Below the pieces are notes generated by a model. That model searched no databases and was not told the DNA's origin. It saw only the letters and a list, made by a program, of their open reading frames with translations. From Kalaharituber pfeilii (taxonomy: Eukaryota > Ascomycota > Pezizomycetes > Pezizales > Pezizaceae): a stretch of 15,049 nt of DNA. Positions 1 through 8,511 of this stretch are shown here, one piece after another (within the stretch, counting starts at the first letter, position 1; every line of letters begins with the position of its first letter). The stretch covers positions 1 through 15,049 of the forward strand of contig WHUZ01000286.1 in assembly GCA_015179045.1 (NCBI GenBank). The letters run 5' to 3'. Made by a program: the position numbers and the translations under genes.

Positions 1-2
1 TA

Positions 3-540
3 AAGAAAGCTTTCATATTCGCATCTATATTATGGCACTTTGAACCTGAACTAGAAATAATCTCAGAAACTAATGCTTTTAACTATACTATATTCGAAAT
101 CCTATGATAAAAATTCCCTAATAATAGTAAAATAATACTATACTCAGTTGCCTTTATAAGTAAGAAAATATTACTAGTAGAGAGTAACTATGGAATTAGA
201 GATAAAGAACTATTGGCTATTATACAAGTAGTTAATAAGTAGCATATATACCTACATATACTACTATAACTATTCACTATTATTATTAACTATTATAAGC
301 TAGAGATATTTAAGTTCAAGACTCTATTAAACTATTATAAAGCATAATGAGTAGAAGAGCTCATCTAATACAACTTTAAGATTATCTTCTAGCCTAGAAA
401 TAAGAATAGGAAGACTAATATACTAACAAGATAATCTAGAGATCTCTCTGAAGAAGGAGATAATCATATTAAGCCAATACAAGAAGTCATCTTAAGTAAA
501 AAATTCAACTTCCTCTCCTTCAATACTATAGTAAAATAGT
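3..540 (+). pseudogene. Ty3/gypsy RNase H domain remnant
   Basis: The frame from base 3 opens with KKAFIFASILWHFEPELEII, the typical lead-in to the RNase H domain of Ty3/gypsy pol (family pattern: AF..APIL.HFDPE..). The usual ETDAS motif reads ETNAF, so its Asp is replaced by Asn. Further on AFISKKI and YGIRDKELLAII match the family's VAFFSKK and Y.I.DKELLAI blocks. YNFKIIF and KNRKTNILTR match the Y.F.I.YRPG..N..ADALSR end of the domain. Stops interrupt it at several places, including 240-242. It would have degraded the RNA strand during reverse transcription. Identity is firm; activity is lost. Confidence 0.85.
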
Positions 541-573
541 CATGAAGCCAAGATTCAGACTCTGATACAAACT

Positions 574-1780
574 GACTTCTTTACCTAAGATATATGTAAG
601 GTACTAGAAAAAGGAGAAAAACAATATTCTAAGGTTTCTCTGAGAGAATATAACTTTAAGGATAGTATCTTATATATTTATAAACTAGTATATATCTTAG
701 ACAACTTTAAACTATGAACCAAGATTATTTGTACCTATTATGATTACCTTATAGTAGGACACTTAGGGCAAGCTTTAATATATGAGATTATATCCTAAAA
801 CTACTACTGACTTAGCATACATACAACTATAGCCTATTATATCTGGAACTATAATATTTGCTCTTATATTAAACTTGTTCACTATGTATTCTACAGACTT
901 CTAAAACTCTTAGAAATACCTTAATAAAGGTTAAATTCCCTATCTATAAACTTCATCACTAGACTATCTAAGTTTAATAGTAAAGATACGATCTTAGTTC
1001 TGGTAAACTACCTCATGAAAATAGTACATTATTTTGCTACTTAGTCTGATACCAACTCCAAGGATACTACCCAGCTCTCTTTTAATTACATGTTTAGATT
1101 ATATGGCTTGCCAAAATGTATTATTTCTGATAGAAGTACTTAGTTTACCTCCAAATTCTCCAGAACTCTTTACAAACTTCTCAAAATCTAATAGAAACTT
1201 TTAACCAGCTTCTACTTCTTGACTAATAGACAAAGTAAGTAAGTCAATGCGATTCTAGAATAGTATCTAAGAAGATACTGCAACTACTAATAGGGCAACT
1301 GGGTTGACCTTCTCATCTTAGCTGAATTCATATATAATAATACTCTATTTTTAACTATAGAAGTAACTCTCTTCTTTACCAATTATAGCTACTATCTGTA
1401 CTATACCCTACTTCCTAAACCTAACACCAAGTTACTCAGCCTTCTGGTCCTTCAGGAGTATACTGACTACCTATAGGCTCTTGAGAAGTATCTATGAACT
1501 AAAATCAAGTAGGTACAAGGTATACAGGCTAAAAACTCTGACTAGTATTGCCTGCCTATACTCAAGTATAATATCGATGATAAGATTTAGTTACTTTGAT
1601 GAAACCTACATACTAGGTAACCCTTTAGAAAGCTTGCCTATAAGAGATTAAAAAGGTTCAGAGTCTAAGAGAAGATTTTCTTCTATATATTTAGGTTCAA
1701 ACCTTTTTCTTTAATGATGGTTCATCCTGTATTTTATACTTTCTTTGTTAAATCTGTCACTACTGACCTTCTTCTTGGCT
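574..1780 (+). pseudogene. Ty3/gypsy integrase remnant
   Basis: In one frame the zinc-binding region is seen as GHLGQALIYEII (family GH.G..KT...I) followed by NICSYIKLVHY where CxxC is expected. The core follows: LSINFITRLSKFNSKDTILV, FRLYGLPKCIISDRSTQFTS (a TAG replaces the Gln) and a block ending in VNAILE. The first catalytic Asp (usually MDFI) is Asn at 949-951. The second Asp is kept at 1129-1131. Counting 36 codons on, the catalytic Glu position is Lys (AAG, 1237-1239), so the D,D-35-E triad is N-D-K. VHPVFYTFFVKSV near 1720-1760 matches the conserved IHPVFHVSLL block ahead of the chromodomain. The enzyme would have joined element cDNA to host DNA; this copy cannot. Confidence 0.85.
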
Positions 1781-1818
1781 AGACTTAAGAACTGCTACTC
1801 TCTGTTATTGTCAAAGAT

Positions 1819-1935
1819 AAAGAGGAGTATGAAGTTGAAGAAATCTTTATCTTCTACTGAAAGTACAATAAGCTGGAATGTCTTATTTGCTGGGCTAGTT
1901 ACGACCACTCTATCTGAGAACCTATAGAGTTATAT
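1819..1935 (+). pseudogene. Integrase C-terminal chromodomain remnant
   Basis: The integrase frame continues into EEYEVEEIFIFY, a stop, KYNKLECLICWASYDHSI, a TGA stop and EPIEL. This matches the chromodomain pattern (W.VE.IL..R......YLVKWKGY....TWEP..N), with the Trp of TWEP now TGA. In chromoviruses this domain directs integration towards methylated-histone heterochromatin, which fits the repeat-rich setting. No continuation is visible beyond about 1990. Confidence 0.75.
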
Positions 1936-2143
1936 GCTAATGCCTCTTTATTAGTTTAATATTTCTATAACTCCTACTCTACAAAACTTTAACTATGACT
2001 CTCACTAAAATAAGTAGCAGGTATAAAGACCTAATACCTCAGTACCTTAACTTTAAAGTTCACTAAAGCTTTCTCTTTAGAAGAGAGGCTACTATAATAA
2101 ACTAACCTCTACCATGGCTGAAATACTTCTTCTATATATAACA

Positions 2144-2700
2144 TGTAAGACCCAAGGCCCCAAGACTCTGCTATAGCCTAAACTTCTGCCAAGCTACTAT
2201 ATAGTGGTAGTACTTAAAAGCTTCAACTCTTGCTACCTACTCTAAGTCCCTATATATAGCAGCTGCTTGTATCTTAGTTACTGCCTATATATTCCTATAT
2301 ATTCTTTTATATTTATAATTTATCTAGAATGTTCTTTTATATTAGCTCAAAGTTTCTCCTATACTAGTTTATTCTTTTACTAAGTATTTATACTTATTTA
2401 ATTCTCTAAAATATTCTTCTATCAAGTTCTTAAGCTTTCTATAAAGAAGGCTCATCTATATGTCTCTCTCTACTTCTCATGTAATAACTTATATCTATAC
2501 TTAGACTAAATATAATTCTGTATACATCTTTCTATATCATATAGCACTGACTATCTCTACCTGCTATAAACTCTACTACTTTTCTAGTACCCACTACCTC
2601 TCTAGCATGCACTACCTACCTTATATCTCAATCCTAGCCCTAACCCATTCTTTACACTTAATAACTAACTATTTTTCATAGTCTATTCTTCTTCTGCATG
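2144..2700 (+). repeat. Possible 3' LTR and AT-rich flank
   Basis: The sequence beginning TGTAAGACCCAAGGC at 2144 lies about 160 bases after the end of the pol frame and starts with TG, as a 3' LTR would. A TATA-like stretch (CCTATATATAGC, about 2248-2260) lies inside, as expected for the U3 part of an LTR. No second copy is in the window and no matching CA end or target duplication could be fixed, so both the call and the right boundary are tentative. The rest is pyrimidine- and AT-rich with no coding signal. Confidence 0.35.
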
Positions 2701-3300
2701 TTAGTAGTATATATAGGAGAAGGAAAAGACTAGATTCTAAAGAATCTCTTTGATATACTTACTCTTTTATCCTTTGTGCTTTAAGATAGACTTGAGTTCT
2801 TTATTAAAAAGAATTATGTTAGTTATGGGAGTTCTCTCAGTTCTAAATTCTCATTGGAGATCAAGTATAGGATCAAAATTTTGTTTTACTATCTGAGCCA
2901 ATTTGAAATAATACTTATTCTTGAACTGTTAGATCTCTGATAGAATATTCTGCTTTACCTAAGTACTTGGGCTTGGTTGATTCTAAATATAAGACTTATG
3001 TCTAATTGCTTACTTGTTAGATAGATGAACTAGGTATTTATTATATATATGATAGACCCAACTTATCTTCTTATAGGTAAGAGAGTCCCTAGGCCAATAG
3101 TTTGGAGTAGGAGTAAAGAACTTTACTTGTTTCTTTTGAGTTCTTATAGGACTCTTCTTCTTCTCAACCCTAGTACTATTAACAGAGCTTCTTCTTGCCT
3201 TCCTACCTCTATCTCTAGCATCTTTAAAGTTCTACATAGCTCCATGTCAGCAACCATAAAAATACGTCCCAATATGTAAGTATAGTATTATGACAATTCG
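2701..3300 (-). pseudogene. Degenerate protein-coding frame, unknown family
   Basis: Read on the minus strand from 3300 down to a TAA at 2701-2703, one frame spans about 200 codons with only isolated stops, mostly TAA, TAG or TGA at sites that could have been Gln or Trp. Legible blocks include KDARDRGRKARRSSVNSTRV (a basic segment), KKKSPIRTQKKQVKFFTPTP, NYWPRDSLTYKKISWVYHIY, KNKYYFKLAQIVKQNFDPIL and ERTPITNIILFNKELKSILK. The composition (charged, with spaced aromatics and long polar stretches) is protein-like, unlike the plus-strand frames here. I do not recognise the family. No start codon is clear and the N-terminus may be missing. It lies between the gypsy element and the LINE and could be host sequence or part of another element. 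Confidence 0.45.
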
Positions 3301-3337
3301 ATACATCTTATGTATTAGTACGTTCTGATACCTTACA

Positions 3338-3424
3338 AATTATATCTAGCATCCCAATAGTTTTTAAATTATCTCTAGCGTCCCAATACTTCATGAATTA
3401 TCTCTAGTATCCTAATATATATAT
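3338..3424. repeat. Three tandem 29-bp repeats
   Basis: Units begin at 3338, 3367 and 3396 and share the core AATTATMTCTAGYRTCCYAA. Differences are mostly C/T or A/G changes. The array is contiguous with no spacers, so it is a minisatellite and not a CRISPR array. It lies just upstream of the truncated LINE. Confidence 0.75.
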
Positions 3425-3520
3425 GTTTTCATACTATATTATAGTACTAAATACTTAGCTTTACATGTTAGGATATTTCTGAAAGCTTCCAATATATACT
3501 TTACTCTATAATTTATAATG

Positions 3521-3905
3521 GTAATAAGAGAGTAGAAGATAGTACTAAAAAGGATGAAGTAGAAGATCTAAGAGGAGAAGAAGAAGTACTGGAGGGAGTT
3601 CATAAAAGAGGAAGGGTATAGTGACCTGTAAAAGGTAGTGAGAGTGGTAAAGGACTCTTTCAGAGGACAGGAGAGAATGGAAAGGTTAAAAGATAAGGAG
3701 AGGGGAGAGTTGGAGTGGAGTAGAGAGAAGTTGAGGATGCTGGTAAAGAGGAATTTTATGTAGAGGAAAGAGGAGGAGGCAGAGGTGAGGAAGAAGGAGG
3801 CAGGGGAGGAGAAAGTGGAGAGAGAAGTAGAGGGGGAGGGGGGAGAGAGGAAGAGAGAGGGTGAAAGGAGAAGTGAGGGCTATGTTACAGGGTATCAAAA
3901 ACAAT
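3521..3905 (+). pseudogene. LINE ORF2 linker before the reverse transcriptase
   Basis: In this frame EEKKKYWREFIKEEGYSDL, a TAG, and KVVRVVKDSFRGQERMERLK resemble the conserved linker between the endonuclease and RT in fungal LINEs (a ..YWR..I.......W......K pattern followed by DL W..V.W.K). It then becomes a long Glu/Arg/Lys/Gly-rich run to about 3890. Its frame differs from that of the downstream RT, so an indel lies between about 3890 and 4030. Confidence 0.6.
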
Positions 3906-4920
3906 TTAGCAATAGAACTTGACAGAATTGGATACTAATTAATCAAAGCTGCTCTGAAGACTTCTATAGAAGATGAGTTAGTGAGAGAGATCACCAACAA
4001 CTGGAACTGAAACAGGACCCTGGTAGAGTGGAGAGAGATGAGAGTTATTATAGTACTGAAGCTGGAAAAGGATATCAGAATAGTAAAAGTATGAAAGCTA
4101 ATTAACTTGATCAATTATATTAGAAAGATCAGGGAGAAAGTCATAGCTAGCAGATTATAGAAAGAAGACTAACGCTTCCATAGGCTCTAGCTGAGAGCAT
4201 ACAAGAGGAGGAATACAATCCAGGTGATGGTAAAGACAGTGACAAAGGTGTAGAGGCACTTGCATAGGGGAGAAGAGCAGTATAGGTCATGGTGGAGAAG
4301 GAGGCTATAATATTATGAGGAAGAAGGTGGTTTTGGGAAGGATTGAGAAGAAAGGGAGTGAGGGAGTAAGAAAGAAGTAGAGGTAACTGCAAGAGTTTAT
4401 AGGAGGTATAAAGTTTAGAGTATAGTGGAATGGTAAGGAGAAAGGGAAGGGTAGGTCAAACATAGGAGTTCCATAAGGGTCACTACTATTACTAATTATC
4501 TTTCTAATTTTCATAGCTCCCACTATTAAGAAGATAGAGAGAAGGCTGATAGGGGTGGTAATAGGGGCAGAGGTAGAAGTGCCATCGTATATAGATAACC
4601 TAGCAGCAATGATCCTGGACTGGCATGGGTACTAGGATATGGGGCAGCTTAGGGAGCAAGTGAAAGTGGCAATAGTAGAGGTGGCAGAAGAAGATCAGAT
4701 CCCACTAAAGGAGTCAAAGTAAGAGATGATAACTTTTGAAGTAGAGAAGAGATAGAAGAAAGAGGGGGAAATGCTGAAGTAGCTGGGAGTCATTTTCAAT
4801 AATAGGCTAAATAAGGTAAGGAGGTTGGTGGGGGATACTCTCAGGACTGGGAAACTAGAACTAAGGGATGTTATCATAAAGCTAGCAGCACTGCAGGTAT
4901 ACATAGGAATGGTGAGGATG
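3905..4920 (+). pseudogene. LINE reverse transcriptase domain remnant
   Basis: The fingers region is seen as MRVIIVLKLEKDIRIVKV, a TGA, then KLINLINYIRKIREKVIA near 4038-4150, matching LINE RT block ..V.KPGK......RPI.L....GKI.EK. After a frame change, IGVP, a TAA and GSLLLLLIIFLIFI at 4462-4518 match the GVPQGSPLSPLLF block, with the Gln now a stop. The active-site box reads YIDN at 4588-4599 where YADD/FADD is expected: the first Asp is kept and the second is Asn. The strand around 4286-4310 where the first catalytic Asp is expected reads VMVEKEA, so that Asp also appears lost. The enzyme would have primed cDNA at the target site; this copy is dead. Confidence 0.8.
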
Positions 4921-5424
4921 GTAGCAATGTAAGGGAGTAAGATTAGATAGAGAGGCTAGAAGGAGTGCAAAAAGGAGATAGAGTAATTACAGCTATAAGT
5001 TTTAAAGAGAGCAGCTAGAGGGAGGAGAGGTATTAGGGTAGAAGGGGTAAATACAGTTTATAGAATAGAAGATATAAAGACAGTTCTGAGTGGCATATAA
5101 GTAAAAGTGATTGTTCAAGAGGTGAAGACACTGTCAGAGCTGGCAGAGCTTTGTATGAATGACTTTAGAGAGGGTGAGAAGAGAGAGGAGGAGGTGAGAA
5201 ACTAAAGAGACTGGAAGGTACAGTGGGTACTAGTAGAGAAGGATAGATATAATATGGTATTGAACTACTGGCAGGACCAGTAGGCATGTTTGTCGAAAGA
5301 GAGGGAGAAGATTTTATAAGAGGGAGGATGTGAGGTGGTAGAAGTGGGGACTGTAGAAAGGCTAGGGAGGAAGAAAGAGGGCTGAGAGGAATGAGAGATC
5401 TCGATTTAGGAGGCTAGAAGAGAG

Positions 5425-5850
5425 AGAGCTGTCTTCTTTTCAGATGGTAATAAAATCTCCAATAGTAAGGTAGAGGCAGATATGTAGAGGAGGTTAGTAG
5501 TAGTGGCAGAGGTGGTAGGAAGAACAGTGATGGTGTTTGATAGAGAGGTAAGGGAAGTGAGAAGAGTACTAGAGAGTGCACCAGAGGAGGTTCTAGTCCT
5601 GATGTATATAGATTCAGAAGCTGCTGTTATAGTAATTCAGAAAGCAAGTAGGGAGAAAAAGGGAAAGTTAGAGGATTTAAGAAGCATAATAAATGTAATA
5701 GGGAGAAGAATGAAAAAGGGAGGGAATATGAAACTATTGTAGGTAAAAGCTCACATCTGAATTGTAGGCAATGAGAAGGGAGATAAGTAGGTGAAGAAAG
5801 AGACAGTGATATTAGGGAAGAAGGTAGCTATTGGAACTAGAGTATGCTAA
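5425..5850 (+). pseudogene. LINE RNase H domain remnant, catalytic residues kept
   Basis: The frame reads VFFSDGN at 5431-5451 (first catalytic Asp at 5443-5445). An uninterrupted stretch from 5503 to 5742 contains REVREVRRVLE (likely catalytic Glu) and LVLMYIDSEAAV (second Asp at 5611-5613). It then continues as a TAG, VKAHI, a TGA and IVGNEKGDK, matching WVKAHIGI.GNE.AD.LAK with its His and last Asp. All four acidic positions can therefore be placed, although the frame has stops at a Trp-like site (after 5742) and near 5491. This domain removes the RNA template after reverse transcription. It is the best-preserved coding stretch of the LINE. Confidence 0.8.
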
Positions 5851-5899
5851 AGGATAAAGATATAGAAGAAGGAAAAGAGAGAAGTAGAAGTGCTTAAAG

Positions 5900-6180
5900 G
5901 AGAAAAAGTCATAGAGTGGAGTAGGGTGGTGATATCACACTTCACTATATTGTGACTAGAGTAAGGAAGGTGTGCTAGGTGGTTGAAGAAGCTAGGAGTG
6001 GCAGAATCGGATAGGTGTAAGTATGGGGAGGTATGAATAGGAGAGTATCTCACTTTCCGATATAGAAGTTAGAAGAAGCACCTAGAAGATTTTGAGAGCT
6101 GGAGCGATATAGGGAAGGATTGGAAAAGAAAGACAAAAAATGAGGAGGAGTATAATATTTTAGAGAATTTTTTTACTAAG
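5900..6180 (+). pseudogene. LINE C-terminal zinc-knuckle region, decayed
   Basis: Still in the RNase H frame, VIEWSRVVISHFTIL, CARWLKKLGVAESDRCKYGE and IGEYLTFRYRS follow. In this LINE group the end of ORF2 normally carries a motif like C.CG....EH.L..C. Here only the first Cys (6016-6018) is clear and the His and last Cys positions read Tyr, consistent with C-to-T and G-to-A change. Frame legibility fades after about 6180. Confidence 0.6.
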
Positions 6181-6354
6181 GTCAAGTTCTAAAAGATAGG
6201 AGAATATGGGATCAAGTTCTAGAAGCTAGGAGAGCAGGAGCGACAGTGTATAGCAGCCATGTATGTAGAGAGTTAGTTTAGCCTGTTTCTGGGTTATGAG
6301 AGCTTACCTAGAGTCCCTACCATGGCCAAGTGCTACAAGCAAGGTTATATAATT
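6181..6354 (+). other. LINE 3' untranslated region
   Basis: Between the end of the readable ORF2 frame and the A tail lie about 170 bases without coding signal. Two near-copies of a short phrase (GGTCAAGTTCTAAAAG near 6180 and GATCAAGTTCTAGAAG near 6211) recur here and may be a small duplication in the 3' UTR. Confidence 0.45.
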
Positions 6355-6374
6355 AAAAAAAAAAAAAAAAAAAA
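6355..6374 (+). repeat. A20 tail of the LINE
   Basis: An uninterrupted run of 20 adenines directly follows the LINE 3' region on the coding strand, as left by target-primed reverse transcription of a polyadenylated transcript. It fixes the orientation and right end of the element. Confidence 0.85.
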
Positions 6375-6395
6375 TTGTGCTTCCATAGTATGTTT

Positions 6396-6486
6396 GTACT
6401 ATAAAAGTATAGTACTATTGTGTCTTATTATACTAAGAAACTATAGAATGACTGTAGCTTTATGGTTTCTTAGTATAGGTACTATA
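6396..6486. repeat. Nested inverted repeats, hairpin-like
   Basis: GTACTATA (6396-6403) and TATAGTAC (6408-6415) form a perfect 8-bp hairpin. A second perfect pair is ATACTAAGAAAC (6430-6441) with GTTTCTTAGTAT (6465-6476). GTACTATA occurs again at 6479-6486, so TATAGTAC...ATACTAAGAAAC on the left mirrors the right side with one gap. It could be a small MITE remnant or a palindromic insertion at the LINE 3' flank. No flanking duplication was established. Confidence 0.55.
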
Positions 6487-6595
6487 AAAAAATTCATAAT
6501 AGTGATAATATAATAATATAGTTTTTTATGATTTATAATGTAAGGCAACTGACCTATTACGTCAGATGCTATACCTAATAACTATTCACTAGATA

Positions 6596-6779
6596 CTATC
6601 AGATCCTCTAAAATACTATATAATACCTAATTTATTCTTGTAATTAATTACATTTCATCTACCTAACATATATCCTGCTACTTAATGCTATCAGATCCTT
6701 TAAAATACTACATAATGTATGATTTATTATTCGAACTAATTATATTTCATTCACCTAATATATATTCTGTCAAGTAGGC
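6596..6779. repeat. Two tandem 92-bp repeats
   Basis: Copy one starts CTATCAGATCCTCTAAAATA at 6596 and copy two CTATCAGATCCTTTAAAATA at 6688. Similarity runs for most of the unit (TTTATT.TT, AATTA.ATTTCAT, CACCTAA.ATATAT.CTG), with mostly transition differences. The second copy overlaps the extreme C-terminal coding end of the minus-strand transposase-like pseudogene, so the duplication seems to include that element's 3' end. Subterminal repeats are known in CACTA-type transposons, but terminal inverted repeats were not demonstrated here. Confidence 0.65.
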
Positions 6780-8511
6780 AAATCTATTCGATTATTTAGA
6801 TACTACTATGAGTCTGGCTCTATTGGGATTAGATAAGCTATTCTAGACATACTATGAATAAGTATCACTCACTTATTTACTGGTATCAGTATATAGACTT
6901 TAGGTATATCTTCAGGACCTTTGTACTTCTCTTTTCCAATATATTAAAGTAGAGAAACATATGCATAATAGCAAGTATTACCTATTTGGTAGTCGAAAAG
7001 TTTAAAAAATACTTTGATTCTACCTGAAAGCTTACCTTTTGGTATAGCATTAGTATACCTTCCTATCTCTACTCAGGCCCAATCTACTTTTAGTGCTCAC
7101 TTGCAGAATTTTTGTCTCTCAATATAGTGAATATAATGTAAAATGAGGTCATTATTATAAAGGTTAAGTACTGGAATTTGCCATGCTGTAAATAGCTCCA
7201 TAGGGCCACTTAGCAGATACTCGATAATAGAATTTGTCTAGATTAGTTCCTGCAAATATGTGTGTATAGCAGATACAAGATCTACAACTTGGTACTCTTC
7301 TATAACAAGTTTCATGGAATAAATCTTCTTCAGGTTGACTTTACTTATTAACTTTATAAAGAGAGGGCTTCTAGCATCTACTATTATTTTCTCAATATGG
7401 TACATTGAGCGAATCAAACTAGTTTTGATATGTAATAACTCTTTTAACTATACCTCTAGGTTCTTATCTCTTATGGTGAATTCATGATCCCATATGTATA
7501 TGTGCTCAATTTGTGACATAGTGTTAATATGATTACTTTAATTATAAGTATGCTTTATAAGCTTATGATAGGTTTTATATATTTCTGTACAATATTGTAG
7601 GAAGCTACTATACCTAGGTATTTAGTGAGTATATTGAGAGAGCATATGGATCTTAGTGAAGTGAAAGCCAGCTTCTTTTTCTAAAAGGTCCTCAACTAAT
7701 AACTAATACTCTAATAGGTGCTTCTTCCTCAACTGCTCTTATTGCACCATAGTGTATTACTCAGAGGCTTCTGCAAGGCAATGATATAACAGAAGTTGTT
7801 GTTTTACTTTTCTAACCTCATTTCATGCTTCTTTCTCAATATAGTAAGCGAGGAAGATATTTTTATATTTATAGAACTTCTGCAAATACTTTTTCATGTA
7901 TACAATACTTGTGCAAGTAGTTTGTATAAGTACTAGTAAATCTTATCAATGGAAGAGGAAGTAGAAGTCTGACTTGTAGTATTAGAGGATGCATTCTACA
8001 AGTTATCCTCCTTATCAGTAGAGAAGAAATTGTTAAGGTAAATTTCCTCAAAATCTAAGCTATCATTTATAGAGGTTTTAGGATAGTAGAGTTTAAAGTT
8101 AGAATAGGCTGCATAGATTTGTTGAATTATACATTCTAGTTTGTTTTCATCTTTTCTATACCTTTTCTAGAGTTTGGTATTTTTTAATGTACCCCGGGTA
8201 TTGGAATACTATTACTTATATACAAATATATTTGTTAACTTAGATATAGGCTTCTATCTATATTCAGAATGTTTCTTATACAAGTGTTCCATATAAGCAT
8301 CAGCATAGCTATAAAGCATGTAACAATATAGATAATAGGTTTTAGTAGTATTCATTTTTAGATAAAGAGTTCAGTTAAGGGAACTATAATAGAAGGTAAA
8401 AGACTTATACTATCAGGTAGTGGACCTTTCATATCAGTTGTAGAATTTGTATACCAAGTGCTTTGTGAGAGTATAAGTTGAAATTTCTGAAAGATTAAAG
8501 TAGAAAGCCAT
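6757..8511 (-). pseudogene. Plavaka/KDZ-like transposase remnant
   Basis: Read on the minus strand, a possible start ATG at 8511-8509 gives MAFYFNLSEISTYTLTKHLV, then YSYADAYMEHLYKKHSEYR and an acidic, Ser/Thr-rich middle (near 8090-7930). After at least one frameshift near 7870, the C-terminal half reads IEKEAWNEVRKVKQQLLLYH, FHFTKIHMLSQYT (about 7640-7668), QYCTEIYKTYHKLIKHTYN, IEHIYIWDHEFTIRDKNLEV, LLSGPMELFTAWQIPVLNLY and finally YLNNRIDLPT with NIY. The F..K.H.L.H......YG...Y.TE..E..H....K..YR.SN pattern is the one I associate with the C-terminus of fungal Plavaka/KDZ (CACTA-superfamily) transposases. Stops occur at Gln/Trp-like sites. The N-terminal part is not recognised and might belong to another gene. 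Family assignment is by pattern memory only. Confidence 0.5.

Larger units (their letters stand above)
1..2143 (+). mobile_element. Ty3/gypsy chromovirus, 3' part of pol, degenerate
   Basis: This is the 3' half of a chromodomain-bearing LTR retrotransposon (Metaviridae, chromovirus lineage), cut by the left edge of the window. In order it carries an RNase H domain, a zinc-binding and DDE integrase, and a chromodomain, which is the expected order for this lineage. The RNase H is read in the frame starting at base 3; the integrase and chromodomain are read in another frame from about 574 to 1950, so at least one indel lies between about 540 and 574. Many in-frame stops sit where the family usually has Gln or Trp. 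gag, protease and the reverse transcriptase core would lie left of base 1. It is certainly non-functional. The right boundary is set at a possible LTR start and is uncertain. Confidence 0.85.
3518..6374 (+). mobile_element. 5'-truncated LINE (Tad-like, RNase H-bearing), degenerate
   Basis: A non-LTR retrotransposon read left to right: pre-RT linker, reverse transcriptase, RNase H, decayed zinc-knuckle C-terminus, a 3' region and an A20 tail. This order and the RNase H domain fit the Tad/I group of LINEs common in filamentous fungi. The endonuclease domain and ORF1 are absent: legible coding starts near 3521, so the copy is 5'-truncated, as is usual for LINE insertions. The frame changes at least twice before about 4460 and then appears continuous to about 6060. 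The coding strand is very purine-rich. A 7-bp match (GCTTCCA at 3485-3491 and 6379-6385) is a weak candidate target-site duplication. Confidence 0.85.

Noticed and set aside
3049..3279. 76-codon open frame on the plus strand
   Set aside because: It is antisense to the longer, better minus-strand frame at 2701-3300, and its Leu/Ser-rich composition is that of a shadow frame.
3338..3424. Possible CRISPR-like array
   Set aside because: The 29-bp units abut directly with no spacers, and all the context is eukaryotic.
3686..4904. Several minus-strand open frames rich in Leu, Ser, Pro and Phe
   Set aside because: They are the complement of the purine-rich LINE ORF2, which is recognised on the plus strand.
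3485..6385. GCTTCCA at 3485-3491 and 6379-6385 as LINE target-site duplication
   Set aside because: It is only 7 bp, separated from the A tail by TTGTG and from the readable LINE start by about 27 bases; kept only as a weak remark.
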